Of a stretch of 64,000 nucleotides of DNA, positions 45,342 through 54,943 are shown piece by piece. The position numbers and the translations under genes were made by a program. How positions within the stretch are numbered: position 1 is the first letter of the stretch; every line of letters begins with the position of its first letter. Below the pieces are notes generated by a model, which had not been told where the DNA came from, did not search any database, and saw nothing but the letters and a program-made list of their open reading frames with translations. The DNA is taken from IMG/VR virus record IMGVR_UViG_3300032268_000973, positions 62,001 through 126,000 of that record. The stretch is one strand, 5' to 3'. The DNA is from a virus.

Positions 45342-46391
45342 ATGATCGATAAATCAAAATATTTGTGCACTACACCATTTTATTTCACTGAAGTGCAAGA
45401 CACAAAACAATTTCTGTGTTGTCCATCTTGGTTAAAAGAAAACATTGATGATGGAAATGGAATTGTATCTAGTTTCAACTCAGAAAGGGCAAAAGAAATA
45501 AGGGAAAGTATAATTGATGGAAGTTATAGATATTGCGAGGAGAATGAGTGTCCGTATCTATCAAGGTTGAAAAGTAATCGATTGCCTACAAGGTTTATAC
45601 CAAACACCCAAAAAAATGTTGAAATATTGAGACAGAACAAACATCCAAAAACTGTAAATTTTACATTTGATAGGAGTTGTAATTTTGTTTGTCCATCTTG
45701 TCGTCTCGAACTTATCAATTACAAAGGGAATCAAAGAGTTTCGGTTGAAAAAAAATTAGAAGAAATAAATGACGAGATTTCTGAATTTGTTGAACGTTTA
45801 GTAGTCACAGGAAGTGCAGATCCATTTTTCTCAAACTCATTTAGAAAGTTTTTGATCAATCTTGATACTAAAAAATTCAAAAACTTGAAAGGTATACATT
45901 TACATACCAATGCGTCTCTATGGACACCAGAAATGTGGGAAAAGATGAAAAATATTCATGTATACGTAGAAAGTTGTGAAATATCTATAGATGCATCAAC
46001 TAAAGAGACATATGAACAAAAAACAAGAATCGGAGGTAACTGGGATATTTTACATGAAAATTTGAAATTTATAACAAAAATACCAGATATAAAGTTTTAT
46101 ATCTTCTCTTTTGTTGTACAAGATACAAATTATAAAGAAATGTATGATTTCTATAAAATGATAGAGAGTTATATGAAAGAAAGGAATGATGATGCAAAAT
46201 GGGAAGTAAGAACTAATGTGATTGTAAATTGGGGAACATATTCTGAAGAACAATTTAAAGTTAAAGATGTTTCCAATCCCGCTCATCCCGATTATAATTT
46301 ATTTATAGGTGAATTATATAAGATTAAAGATTTTCCAAATATCGTACATAACTTCCATCATTTATATGAGACCAAATCTCCCTTGATATGA
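45342..46391 (+). CDS. Radical SAM protein 6 with N-terminal SPASM-like module
   Basis: 349 residues. KYLCTTPFYFTEVQDTKQFLCC, then REAxIxDG-type helix and CEENECPYLSR form the N-terminal Cys module; the core is C113-x3-C117-x2-C120 (CNFVCPSC). The SAM-binding GGEP loop is replaced by VTGSADPFF. GIHLHTNASLW and CEISIDASTKETYEQ are later strands of the core. It is 20 kb from the other five and the most diverged. ATGA overlap with the SGNH gene downstream, which repeats the radical-SAM-then-SGNH order seen at 24 kb. Confidence 0.82.
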   Translation: MIDKSKYLCTTPFYFTEVQDTKQFLCCPSWLKENIDDGNGIVSSFNSERAKEIRESIIDGSYRYCEENECPYLSRLKSNRLPTRFIPNTQKNVEILRQNKHPKTVNFTFDRSCNFVCPSCRLELINYKGNQRVSVEKKLEEINDEISEFVERLVVTGSADPFFSNSFRKFLINLDTKKFKNLKGIHLHTNASLWTPEMWEKMKNIHVYVESCEISIDASTKETYEQKTRIGGNWDILHENLKFITKIPDIKFYIFSFVVQDTNYKEMYDFYKMIESYMKERNDDAKWEVRTNVIVNWGTYSEEQFKVKDVSNPAHPDYNLFIGELYKIKDFPNIVHNFHHLYETKSPLI

Positions 46392-47218
46392 AAAAGAAAA
46401 TTTTGATAACTATGGGGTGTTCCTTGACCGAAGGTCTTGGTTGTTACGATTTGAATAAAATTAGACCCGAAGAAATTGTGGAATCAAATAAGAGGAAATA
46501 TCCTCTTTTGAATGATGAGGAATACTTGTATCAGAGAAATCTATTTCATAATAATGGATGGCCAATTATTTTGGCGAAAAAATTAGGGTTTGATAAACTA
46601 ATAAATTTAGGTCTTGCGGCATCTTCACAATCAGGGAATGTCAAACAATTTGTAGAAAAATATTTAGATAAAAACTTTTTTGATTGTGAAGTTTTCATAA
46701 TTTGGATGATTTCTATACCAGAAAGATTTTCATTCTATAATAACCACAAAGTACAGACCTACTTACCAACTACGGAAAAAGGAAATAGGGTTGATTTAGA
46801 AAAATCGTGGTTAAAAGAAATCAAAGATATCCCTTACGATTCAAGCTATGAAACTATTTTTTATATAAGGATAATGGAACAAATTTGCCAAAACAAAAAC
46901 TATTCACTTCTAATCACGTCATGGGTACACAACCTAATGGTTAAACTAAATAAAATTTATCAATCGGAGAACTACATAAACCCAATAAATTTTCAACCTT
47001 GGGAAATCACTAACATAAAAAAATTCACGTTGGATCATTATTCTAAAATGGGATGTGGGCATCCCAATGAGGAAGGGTACAAGTTAATTGCTGAAAATTT
47101 GTATGATGTAATCGTTAAGAATCATAGAGAATTTTTACAAGGACCATATCAAGAAAATATTGAGATGGTTTACGATGGAGATGTTTTAGATTGGAAAAAA
47201 AAACAAACAATAATTTGA
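46388..47218 (+). CDS. SGNH-hydrolase-like protein 8
   Basis: 276 residues. MGCSLTEGLGCYD is block I, NLGLAASSQSGNVKQF is block II/III, and CGHPNEEGYKL is the terminal His block. ATGA overlap with the radical SAM gene. The next gene is a clear tandem duplicate. Cytoplasmic, predicted O-acyl esterase or transferase. Confidence 0.78.
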   Translation: MKKKILITMGCSLTEGLGCYDLNKIRPEEIVESNKRKYPLLNDEEYLYQRNLFHNNGWPIILAKKLGFDKLINLGLAASSQSGNVKQFVEKYLDKNFFDCEVFIIWMISIPERFSFYNNHKVQTYLPTTEKGNRVDLEKSWLKEIKDIPYDSSYETIFYIRIMEQICQNKNYSLLITSWVHNLMVKLNKIYQSENYINPINFQPWEITNIKKFTLDHYSKMGCGHPNEEGYKLIAENLYDVIVKNHREFLQGPYQENIEMVYDGDVLDWKKKQTII

Positions 47219-47224
47219 TAAACT

Positions 47225-48049
47225 ATGAAAAAAAAATTATTGATAACTTTAGGTTGTTCTTTTACTGAAGGAGTGGGATGTTATGATCCTGATACAATAC
47301 CTATTGACATGGTTGATAGAATGAAACATGAAAAAATAGAAGAGGTCTATATTTCGAATAAATCGAGATTTCATAACTATTCTTGGCCATCTCAGTTACA
47401 AAAAAAACTTAAATACGATAAATTGATAAATCTAGGATTAGGGGGGTCATCAACATCGGGTAATCTGAAAGTATGGTTCGAAAAATATTATGACAAAAAT
47501 TTTTCGGATGACTATGATGTTTTGATAATTTGGATGTTACCTGAGCCAACTAGATTTTCCTTTTATCGAGAGCGTAAAATAATGAACATCAACCCATCAA
47601 TGGCTAAGAATGTTTATAACATCTACAGTTATGACCTTGGGATTGAATATATCAATTTTTTGGAAAATTTAGATTTAGATCCAATCTTAGAACAAATTTT
47701 CTATTTAAAAATTTTTGAAGATCACCTAAAAAACCAAAAATATAATTTCCTTTATGTTCCTTTGAATCATACTCAAAATTGGTATTTTGATAAGCTTTAT
47801 AAAGCTGATAGTATGATAAATTTGAAAGAGAGTGTTCTCCCTAATTTTGTTATAAATCCTGATATGAAATCTTTAATTTGTAATCATCCAAACGAAAAAG
47901 GATATGAACAAGTTTCGGAAAAAATATTTGAATGGATTAAAAAATACAAACAAAATTTGATATCTGAAAATAATCCAACAGTATATGAATCAGTTTGGGA
48001 TGGATATCCAATTTTAGATCATTTAGAGGGGTATAGAACACTGATATAA
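47225..48049 (+). CDS. SGNH-hydrolase-like protein 9, tandem duplicate
   Basis: 274 residues, colinear with the preceding gene: LGCSFTEGVGCYD, NLGLGGSSTSGNLKVW, IIWMLPEPTRFSFY (IIWMISIPERFSFY in the partner) and CNHPNEKGYEQ. The two remain similar over the full length but differ in the middle, so they may serve different acyl positions. Ends at a terminator-like hairpin. Confidence 0.78.
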   Translation: MKKKLLITLGCSFTEGVGCYDPDTIPIDMVDRMKHEKIEEVYISNKSRFHNYSWPSQLQKKLKYDKLINLGLGGSSTSGNLKVWFEKYYDKNFSDDYDVLIIWMLPEPTRFSFYRERKIMNINPSMAKNVYNIYSYDLGIEYINFLENLDLDPILEQIFYLKIFEDHLKNQKYNFLYVPLNHTQNWYFDKLYKADSMINLKESVLPNFVINPDMKSLICNHPNEKGYEQVSEKIFEWIKKYKQNLISENNPTVYESVWDGYPILDHLEGYRTLI

Positions 48050-48063
48050 TCAGATTTTTTTTT
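48041..48063 (+). terminator. Terminator-like hairpin at the convergent junction
   Basis: CTGAT-ATA-ATCAG followed by A and nine T. The stem includes the last codons and stop of the SGNH gene, and the T-run lies in the end of the minus-strand GNAT gene. Suits termination of plus-strand transcription. Confidence 0.5.
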
Positions 48064-48544
48064 CTTCAAACCCTAATTTACTCCAAAAATTTATTGCTCG
48101 AGTATTGAAAAATTCAGTATAAAGTGAAATTTTAACAAAACCTGAATTAAATCTATCCAACATAGTATGTTCTATGAACCATTTGGATTCTCCAGTTTCA
48201 CGTTCTTTGGACACAAATGCATTATACAGATACCCTTCTGAATACCAAACGTGTCCTATAACCGAATTGAATTTAAGCAATACAAAAAGGGTATTATTAT
48301 TAAGAAATCTTTTCTGAGCGATATCTAAATCCCACATTTTATCCCAGTAAATTTCGGAATTGAACTTATCTATAGAATTTTTTATTTGTTCGGAGAAGGA
48401 TTCAAAATTTTGTTTTTCTATTTTTAAAATTTTTAAGTTTGAAGATTCTATTTTCGTAAAATCGAACTCAAATTCTTTTTCAAATTCATACCAAATTATT
48501 CCATCCATAGGTATATTATGTGACTGATCAATTCCTATTATCAA
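48050..48544 (-). CDS. GNAT-family acetyltransferase
   Basis: 164 residues from a TTG at 48544 (overlapping the upstream stop by 17 bases), or 152 from the ATG at 48508. The start is unsettled because an in-frame stop lies just upstream of the TTG. TLFVLLKFNSVIGHVWY, a splayed strand YLYNAFVSKE, EHTMLDRF and SLYTEFFNTRAINFWSKLGFEE follow the GNAT fold, with the typical N-x2-A-x2-F(W)-x3-GF ending. It likely N-acetylates an amino sugar or a protein. The acetyl-CoA loop (Q/RxxGxG/A) is poorly kept (KERETGES). Confidence 0.72.
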   Translation of the reverse strand: MIIGIDQSHNIPMDGIIWYEFEKEFEFDFTKIESSNLKILKIEKQNFESFSEQIKNSIDKFNSEIYWDKMWDLDIAQKRFLNNNTLFVLLKFNSVIGHVWYSEGYLYNAFVSKERETGESKWFIEHTMLDRFNSGFVKISLYTEFFNTRAINFWSKLGFEEKKI

Positions 48545-49202
48545 TATAAATCATAATTTCATTATAGTATGGAATAAAATTATCATTCCAAATTTGACTA
48601 GTAATATCAATTCCATCGAATGAGATAATTTTAAAATTAGGGAAAACTCGTAAATATAAATCCCTGAAAACAGTGAATTTGGATTTCATCCAAGGTTCAC
48701 CTAAATGCCATTCTCCAACTATTTTTCTCACATTATTTTTTATCCAAAACAAATTTTCAACAGTGAATATGTCGTATTCACCTGTTTCACAATCAGTTTT
48801 TAAAAAATCAATTTTTTGTATATTATAATCTTCAATAACTTTTTGGAAAGTTGTTGAATACAAAACATCATTGTTTGAATTTTCGAATACAAATTTAAAA
48901 TCAAATTTACCTATTTTATCAGATATCCCTTTGTTTATGTGTGTAACGTTTCCATGTCTTGTATTCATTGCAAGTGTTTTGAATTCTTCAAAACTTGGTT
49001 CGAAACAAAACACGTGTTTTGGGTTACGATCTAAAATCGAAAATGTAAATGGACCCAAACTAGCCCCGATATCAAAAACGATATCACCTTCCTCGACTTC
49101 GAAAAATCTTTCGTAGATTTTATCTTGAAAAATTTCTTTAGTCACAGTTTCTTGGAATCCATTATAACACTTAGGTTCCCATATAAAATTTTCTAAATTC
49201 AT
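48528..49202 (-). CDS. FkbM-family methyltransferase
   Basis: The ATG at 49202 gives an ATGA overlap with the upstream gene and is preferred to a TTG at 49304 that would run 100 bases into it. 224 residues. EVEEGDIVFDIGASLGPFTF is SAM motif I, VFCFEPSFEEF is motif II, and IDFLKTDCETGEYDIF is the FkbM signature, with Cys in place of the usual Val/Ile. Family members O-methylate sugars or polyketides. It probably methylates the glycan built by the giant protein upstream. Confidence 0.82.
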   Translation of the reverse strand: MNLENFIWEPKCYNGFQETVTKEIFQDKIYERFFEVEEGDIVFDIGASLGPFTFSILDRNPKHVFCFEPSFEEFKTLAMNTRHGNVTHINKGISDKIGKFDFKFVFENSNNDVLYSTTFQKVIEDYNIQKIDFLKTDCETGEYDIFTVENLFWIKNNVRKIVGEWHLGEPWMKSKFTVFRDLYLRVFPNFKIISFDGIDITSQIWNDNFIPYYNEIMIYIDNRN

Positions 49203-52200
49203 ACAAGTAAATTTTGAATTTGATTTATTACCATTTTTGATGTGATTGAAGTGTGACATTCGAATTGTCTTGAAGTCCCTTTGTGGAGGGGACACCAATT
49301 CCAATCACCTCTATCAAACTTGAAGTCGGCATTGTTCCAACAACTGTTACATACGTTAGGATTTGTAATTCTTGTGCAATTTGAAGTAAACTCATGGTCT
49401 TTTTCCGTAAAGTTACTAATCATGACTACGTGTTTTCCTAAAGCCCAAGATAACCAAGACAACCCGCTAGAAAGACCTATAAAGAAGTCACTATGATAAA
49501 TAACATTCATTGTATTTTCTATAGATGTGTCAGTAATTTTTTCACAATTATCGAATGCATTATCTTCCTTAGATACATTGATGACTTTATATCCAATGGA
49601 AGTTAGGTGATTTATCAATTCTTGCCATCCTTCTCTTGTCCAAAATTTACAACCAGCGGTAGAGTTGGTTGCAATTGTAATATATTTTGTATCATACGGG
49701 TTATCTTTTGGGACGAATGAAATTCTTGGCCTAATTTCTTCAAATGGTAACCCCAATATATTTGTCGCAGCTTTCTGTAATGGAATTGTGTTTGGTAAAG
49801 TTGGTTCTTTATTAAGGTCATAAAACCAACCGAGATTATATTGCCCAAATATACCGTGAACTATACTTCCAGGTTCCACAAATTCTAAATTTGGATAAAC
49901 ATCCTTGAATAACTTGTTCCAATAAGTACAAACTGTAACATCACATTGATGAACCTCTTTGAATTTTTCAACATATGGTAACCAAGCAATGTTGTCCCCC
50001 AAAGATTTACTATCGAAATTTATAAAAACACGAAGACCTGTATAGTCCAAAGTTTTATCGTATATCAAATCTCCATTCTCAAATATTTTTGTTCTCCAAC
50101 GGGTAAAATATTCCCTATTCAATTTTATCCAATGATTTGATTTAATGACATTGTGATAATGACAATAATTTTCTTCGTCGAACAACATGATGCTAAAATC
50201 GCTATCACTTTCTCCTTTGATTTCTAAGAAAGGTTGGTTAATAAAATATTGGGTTATTGAAATATTTGGATCAATCATATTATTTTTTTTGATTTCATTA
50301 GACATTATTTTTTTATAAAAAATATAATGAGTATCTGCAAATTTCTCTAAAGAACCTTTAGTCTCATTATATTTTCTTTCTGAACTTATTAGATCTCGTA
50401 ATATTTGAACATTTCTTTCCAAATCTTCTTCGAGATTTACAATGAATGGATCAAACATTTCCATGTATTGTGGTAAATTACGGCAAATAATTTTTAATCC
50501 ATAAGAAGCCGCTTCTCTCACAACTAATGGATTACATTCCCAAGTTGAATTGAAAATAAAAACATCTGAAGCTTTCATAAATGTTTCAATGTCTCCTCTT
50601 TCTCCCCAAATATGAACATTGGAAGGTAAATTCAACATTAATGGTTTCCAATATTCCTCAAAGTTTGGGGCTTGATTACCCACGAAATGGAATTCAACTC
50701 CCTCAGATTGAAAATATCTTGCGATATCGATAGCTTCCTTTTGATTTTTTCCTTGTGACCATAGCCCAACACTCAATACATGAATTTTTGTTGGGTCAAA
50801 GTCCAATTCCATTTGCGCGTTTGTCTGATCTTCTTTATTTCTGAATTTATTTTCAATCGGAAATTCCATTACCTCAGTTGGAGAAGACACATTTTTGAAT
50901 GTTTGTTGTTCATGGAATGGAGTACAAAAAGAGTATCCGTCGGGGTCATATTTCTTCATCAATTCTGGTTTAAACCAAATGTTGTGACAAGTTTCCACCA
51001 TTCTCCAAGTTCTATTATTATCATATAAAGCTTTCATTACAGTTCCTGAAACTTTATTGAATGAGTCAAAACCTTCTATCATTTCATCCACATGTACAAT
51101 ATCGATATTATTTCGTTTGATGATGTCGATTATCTTCAGTGAATCCGTGTCATTATTATTACCTAATGAATTCAGGGTCCAAAATCTATTTTCGGGAATA
51201 ATATTTTTGATAATATCTCGTTGAACGGTATATGTTGATGAATACAGGCAATATTCAACAACGTAGATTTCAATCTCAGGATAATTTTTTTGTAATGATT
51301 GAATTCTTTTCAATAGGTATGCTGGCATTCCTCCAGTCGATAAATGTGGGGCCAAATAAAGTATTCGGAGTTTTTTGGAAAACTTGTCTGAAAAAAACTC
51401 ATTATTTTTGTCGTTCCAAGGTGAGTTAATAAGCAAATTTTCAGAGATTGAAGTATCTCCAACTTCAAAATTTAATTCTGATAGTGTGGTATAATAAACA
51501 TCAGATGTAAGATTAGTTGCACTATAAAAATCTCTATTTACCGAAGCAAAATAATCCATAAATTTAAATTCCCCTCCGATTAAATTTTTACCTAAATTTA
51601 CATAATGGTTTGGCACACCATAAGCATCTGATACAATTAAACCGTGTAAACTTGAAGATAGAATCAATTCACATTCCAATAATTGATCTATAAATTCATA
51701 GATACCAGCGGTAATATTCACAATTTTTACCCCCAAATCTTCTAACTGGTTGATTGTCTTTAAACATAAATCCGATTGAAAATCTGAATAGTGGGGTATA
51801 ACACCATACTTATATCGTTTTTCAATATTCGGATTATACTTTTTCGGGAAAAGTAATGCGGGATCACCAAACACATTTGGAACATCCCATCCATTTTTCA
51901 ACAAACAATTTCTTGTTAGAGGGCCTCGAACTGCATAAACTTTTTGCGGTATATCACCTATGCTGTAAGGATCCAAACATCCTGGCCCCCAAACATAATC
52001 ATTGGGTTTGGAAAATAGGAGATTACTTCCGACAGATAAAATTTTACCATTTTTTTCAATCATTTGTCCCTCAGTGTCAAAATGAAAAACATCCGTATCT
52101 TCTAACGATTTCTGTGAAAAGTGAGTTAAAATATGTTTCGATACTATATCTCCCCAATTATTTTCAGGTTTTATATATTCGTATTTTCTTATATAGAAAT

Positions 52201-54943
52201 ATTTTTGGATATCGTGCATCATCATCTCCATTATTTCGGGATCTTTTTCTCCGTGAAAAAACAGGACTTGTTCTTTGATTGATGGAGCTCTTAACCAATC
52301 TCCCAAAAAGTTTAAAACATCTGGACCTTTATATTCCACTTGTGTAAACATCTTCTTAACAGTTTCCAAAGTTCCGTTGACGTATAGGTATGGAAGACCA
52401 ATGTCTATTTTGTATTTCCAAAGTAAAACATTCAAGATGGTTTCTTCATCATAAGGGGCATAATGGCTTATGTCTTTTTCAATTTTTGGGTGTTTACACA
52501 TCCAATACCATTCATCTAAGAAGTCCAAAGTATTTTGACCTGCCACAAAGTAACCCGTTTGTCTGTATAGTTTTCTGACCGATTGGTCGACACTAAAAAG
52601 TTCACAAGCATTGTGTTCTAATGTATCACATAATTCCCCTCCTAATGGTCCTCCTTTACCTCTTCCATTGTATGTAAGATATTCATATACACCTTCAACA
52701 AAATATGGGAAAGGTGATTTACGGTCGTAGTAAAAGAAGATTGTGTCAACTAATGGTGTTGCAACTGAATCACTATCCACATAACAAACGTTGTGGGCAT
52801 ATTTTTGAAGAGCGTCTTTAATTATGAGAGGTCTTTGAATTAAAATCTTATATATTGTTGGATTTTTTCTATCAATATAAAAATTACCTTCAACGGATAG
52901 GTATGAATTTTCATCTGGTTGGTCAATATCACAATCCCATCGTATGACTGTTACGTCATCCACATTTATTTTTTTGTTGGAGTTAATCAAATAAACTATG
53001 ATTGGAATTCCACTATATCTTCTGATTGATTTGACACACATTGTGACAACATCCAAATAATTTTCAGTACAATATAGAACAAACGCTTTGTCTGATTTGG
53101 ACTGATACTTATCTGTGAAGTAATACCCGTATTCGTCATTCGAATAGATCATATTCAACTTTGGATATCTTGATGACATTACCTTAGGGGTCAAATCATA
53201 TTGATGATGGGTTTCATACTTATTTCCAAAGCATTCACTTTGTTTCATCAAATAATGAACCCCAACCAAGCAAGTTTTAAATTTGAAGTGTATTCGATCA
53301 ATCAAATCAACTGATTGAACTTCTGTCAAGTGATCCAATACATCCCCTAAAATTAAAAAATCGTATTCACTGAAGTCAAAGTCACATATGTCTCCAATGA
53401 ATACGTTGTCATATTTTTCTCGTAAATTAAATTCACTAACATAGGGTTCCCAAATTTCTATGCAATCCATTTGATAACCAAATTGCCTTAATAAGTCAGA
53501 ATATGTTCCTTTTCCTGGCCCAACATCTAAAATTTTACTGTCTAAAGGAATATTTGCGATTATAAAATCCCTTACTTCTTCTTTATAAAATTTATTATTT
53601 TCGGAGCAATATTGAACAAGTTCTTTGAAATGTTTTGGAGATTCTTTTGAATTAGGATTCATAATTATGAATTCGTCTTTAGAAACGTTAGTTCCATACA
53701 AATAACCGTGATAAGTAATAGCACCGTTGTATATCAAATTTATTTCATTTTCAATTTGAAATTCTCTAACTGGAGAATCAACTCTGTAAAATCTATAATC
53801 ATCTATTAACGATAGGATTGCTTTGCTGTAAGCGACAGGACCCGTCAAATGAAGGACAGCTTTTTTTCCTTTTTTTCCATCATAATTTCTTATGTTTTCT
53901 TTGACAAGTTCAATAGTTTGTTTTAAAAAAGGGTGATTTGGAACACTTATAATGTGCCAGTTTTGAAATTCCCCCAACTGGTATTCTAATAATTCATTCC
54001 AATCTTTTCCAATCCAATGAGAGAGTAAGTATTCATCTGTTGGGAGAATTGTTTCACTCAAAGGTCTACTCGTTGAAGATTTGATATCTAGATAGACACC
54101 TCCGATTTTATAAATCAAAAGGTATCTGAAAAAATCAGCTCTACATGATCCATAATTGGGATTTATACTTAGATATAACGAAAGTGTTTCATCATCATAA
54201 TGTTCTTTGATAAAATTGTAACAATCTTCGTCATCATAAAATCTATATTCGAAATCAGGATTCATTTTTTTTAAATTTTCTACCGTATTCTCGATTTCTT
54301 TTGGTAGTTCTTTCGTCCTGAATGTTTGATGAATTATTTTAGGTATTTTTATTTTTGTGAGAACAACATCGGTTTCATTGTAACTTATTTGATAATTTTT
54401 GAATCTTTGAAGTAATTTATTTATTTCTTCGATGTTGGATACATTTGGGTGTTTTTCGAATTTGATTTTGTCAGCAAATAATATTGGTAATTTTTCACAC
54501 ATATCTAAATAGTCATTCAGAATTACGTGATCATATCCTTCAGTATCAATTTTTAAGTATCCAATAGACCCTACTTCTTCACTTTGAACTAGAGTCTTCC
54601 AAGAAACGGTGGGTACTTTATCAATTTTTACAATTGAATTGTATAGTTCCTCACCTAATTCTTTAATAGCAAAAGGATGAGGGTGATTTACGCTATTACT
54701 TCCTCTTATCCACCATTTTAAATCGTGTTCTTTAATTTTTTCATCAGGTATGTAATAAATGTCTATGTCACCGTCCACATCTGATACCGCTAGTTGAATT
54801 TTTTTGACGTTTTTTTTATTTGGTAATCTGTCTAAATAATATTTTATCGGTTCTATACTAAGACCAACCATATTATCGTCCGACGATTCAATTAAAGTGT
54901 CAAAATCGGATGTCCCGATTTCTATAAAATCGTAATGTTTCAT
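49199..54943 (-). CDS. 1914-residue seven-domain glycan-modifying protein
   Basis: Domains in order. About 1-195: FkbM-type methyltransferase (GYLKIDTEGYDHVI; motif I loop reduced). About 200-440: GT32-like (IPKIIHQTFRTKELP, SCRADFFRYLLIYKIGGVY, DIKS). About 450-615: class I methyltransferase (KILDVGPGKGTYSD). About 621-890: GT-A-like transferase (CYVDSDSVATP). About 920-1190: polysaccharide pyruvyl transferase-like (NNWGDIVSKHIL, AVRGPLTRNCL, FGDPALLFP, SSSLHGLIVSDAYG). About 1191-1560: GT4 (APHLSTGGMPAYL, VLSVGLWSQGKNQ, STWECNPLVVREAASYG). About 1565-1914: BAHT autotransporter-heptosyltransferase-like domain with CNSC, WCPLH and FEC iron-site cysteines. No frameshift is seen. It may act as a cytoplasmic assembly line that builds and transfers one glycan. 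ATGA overlaps on both sides. Confidence 0.82.
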   Translation of the reverse strand: MKHYDFIEIGTSDFDTLIESSDDNMVGLSIEPIKYYLDRLPNKKNVKKIQLAVSDVDGDIDIYYIPDEKIKEHDLKWWIRGSNSVNHPHPFAIKELGEELYNSIVKIDKVPTVSWKTLVQSEEVGSIGYLKIDTEGYDHVILNDYLDMCEKLPILFADKIKFEKHPNVSNIEEINKLLQRFKNYQISYNETDVVLTKIKIPKIIHQTFRTKELPKEIENTVENLKKMNPDFEYRFYDDEDCYNFIKEHYDDETLSLYLSINPNYGSCRADFFRYLLIYKIGGVYLDIKSSTSRPLSETILPTDEYLLSHWIGKDWNELLEYQLGEFQNWHIISVPNHPFLKQTIELVKENIRNYDGKKGKKAVLHLTGPVAYSKAILSLIDDYRFYRVDSPVREFQIENEINLIYNGAITYHGYLYGTNVSKDEFIIMNPNSKESPKHFKELVQYCSENNKFYKEEVRDFIIANIPLDSKILDVGPGKGTYSDLLRQFGYQMDCIEIWEPYVSEFNLREKYDNVFIGDICDFDFSEYDFLILGDVLDHLTEVQSVDLIDRIHFKFKTCLVGVHYLMKQSECFGNKYETHHQYDLTPKVMSSRYPKLNMIYSNDEYGYYFTDKYQSKSDKAFVLYCTENYLDVVTMCVKSIRRYSGIPIIVYLINSNKKINVDDVTVIRWDCDIDQPDENSYLSVEGNFYIDRKNPTIYKILIQRPLIIKDALQKYAHNVCYVDSDSVATPLVDTIFFYYDRKSPFPYFVEGVYEYLTYNGRGKGGPLGGELCDTLEHNACELFSVDQSVRKLYRQTGYFVAGQNTLDFLDEWYWMCKHPKIEKDISHYAPYDEETILNVLLWKYKIDIGLPYLYVNGTLETVKKMFTQVEYKGPDVLNFLGDWLRAPSIKEQVLFFHGEKDPEIMEMMMHDIQKYFYIRKYEYIKPENNWGDIVSKHILTHFSQKSLEDTDVFHFDTEGQMIEKNGKILSVGSNLLFSKPNDYVWGPGCLDPYSIGDIPQKVYAVRGPLTRNCLLKNGWDVPNVFGDPALLFPKKYNPNIEKRYKYGVIPHYSDFQSDLCLKTINQLEDLGVKIVNITAGIYEFIDQLLECELILSSSLHGLIVSDAYGVPNHYVNLGKNLIGGEFKFMDYFASVNRDFYSATNLTSDVYYTTLSELNFEVGDTSISENLLINSPWNDKNNEFFSDKFSKKLRILYLAPHLSTGGMPAYLLKRIQSLQKNYPEIEIYVVEYCLYSSTYTVQRDIIKNIIPENRFWTLNSLGNNNDTDSLKIIDIIKRNNIDIVHVDEMIEGFDSFNKVSGTVMKALYDNNRTWRMVETCHNIWFKPELMKKYDPDGYSFCTPFHEQQTFKNVSSPTEVMEFPIENKFRNKEDQTNAQMELDFDPTKIHVLSVGLWSQGKNQKEAIDIARYFQSEGVEFHFVGNQAPNFEEYWKPLMLNLPSNVHIWGERGDIETFMKASDVFIFNSTWECNPLVVREAASYGLKIICRNLPQYMEMFDPFIVNLEEDLERNVQILRDLISSERKYNETKGSLEKFADTHYIFYKKIMSNEIKKNNMIDPNISITQYFINQPFLEIKGESDSDFSIMLFDEENYCHYHNVIKSNHWIKLNREYFTRWRTKIFENGDLIYDKTLDYTGLRVFINFDSKSLGDNIAWLPYVEKFKEVHQCDVTVCTYWNKLFKDVYPNLEFVEPGSIVHGIFGQYNLGWFYDLNKEPTLPNTIPLQKAATNILGLPFEEIRPRISFVPKDNPYDTKYITIATNSTAGCKFWTREGWQELINHLTSIGYKVINVSKEDNAFDNCEKITDTSIENTMNVIYHSDFFIGLSSGLSWLSWALGKHVVMISNFTEKDHEFTSNCTRITNPNVCNSCWNNADFKFDRGDWNWCPLHKGTSRQFECHTSITSKMVINQIQNLLV

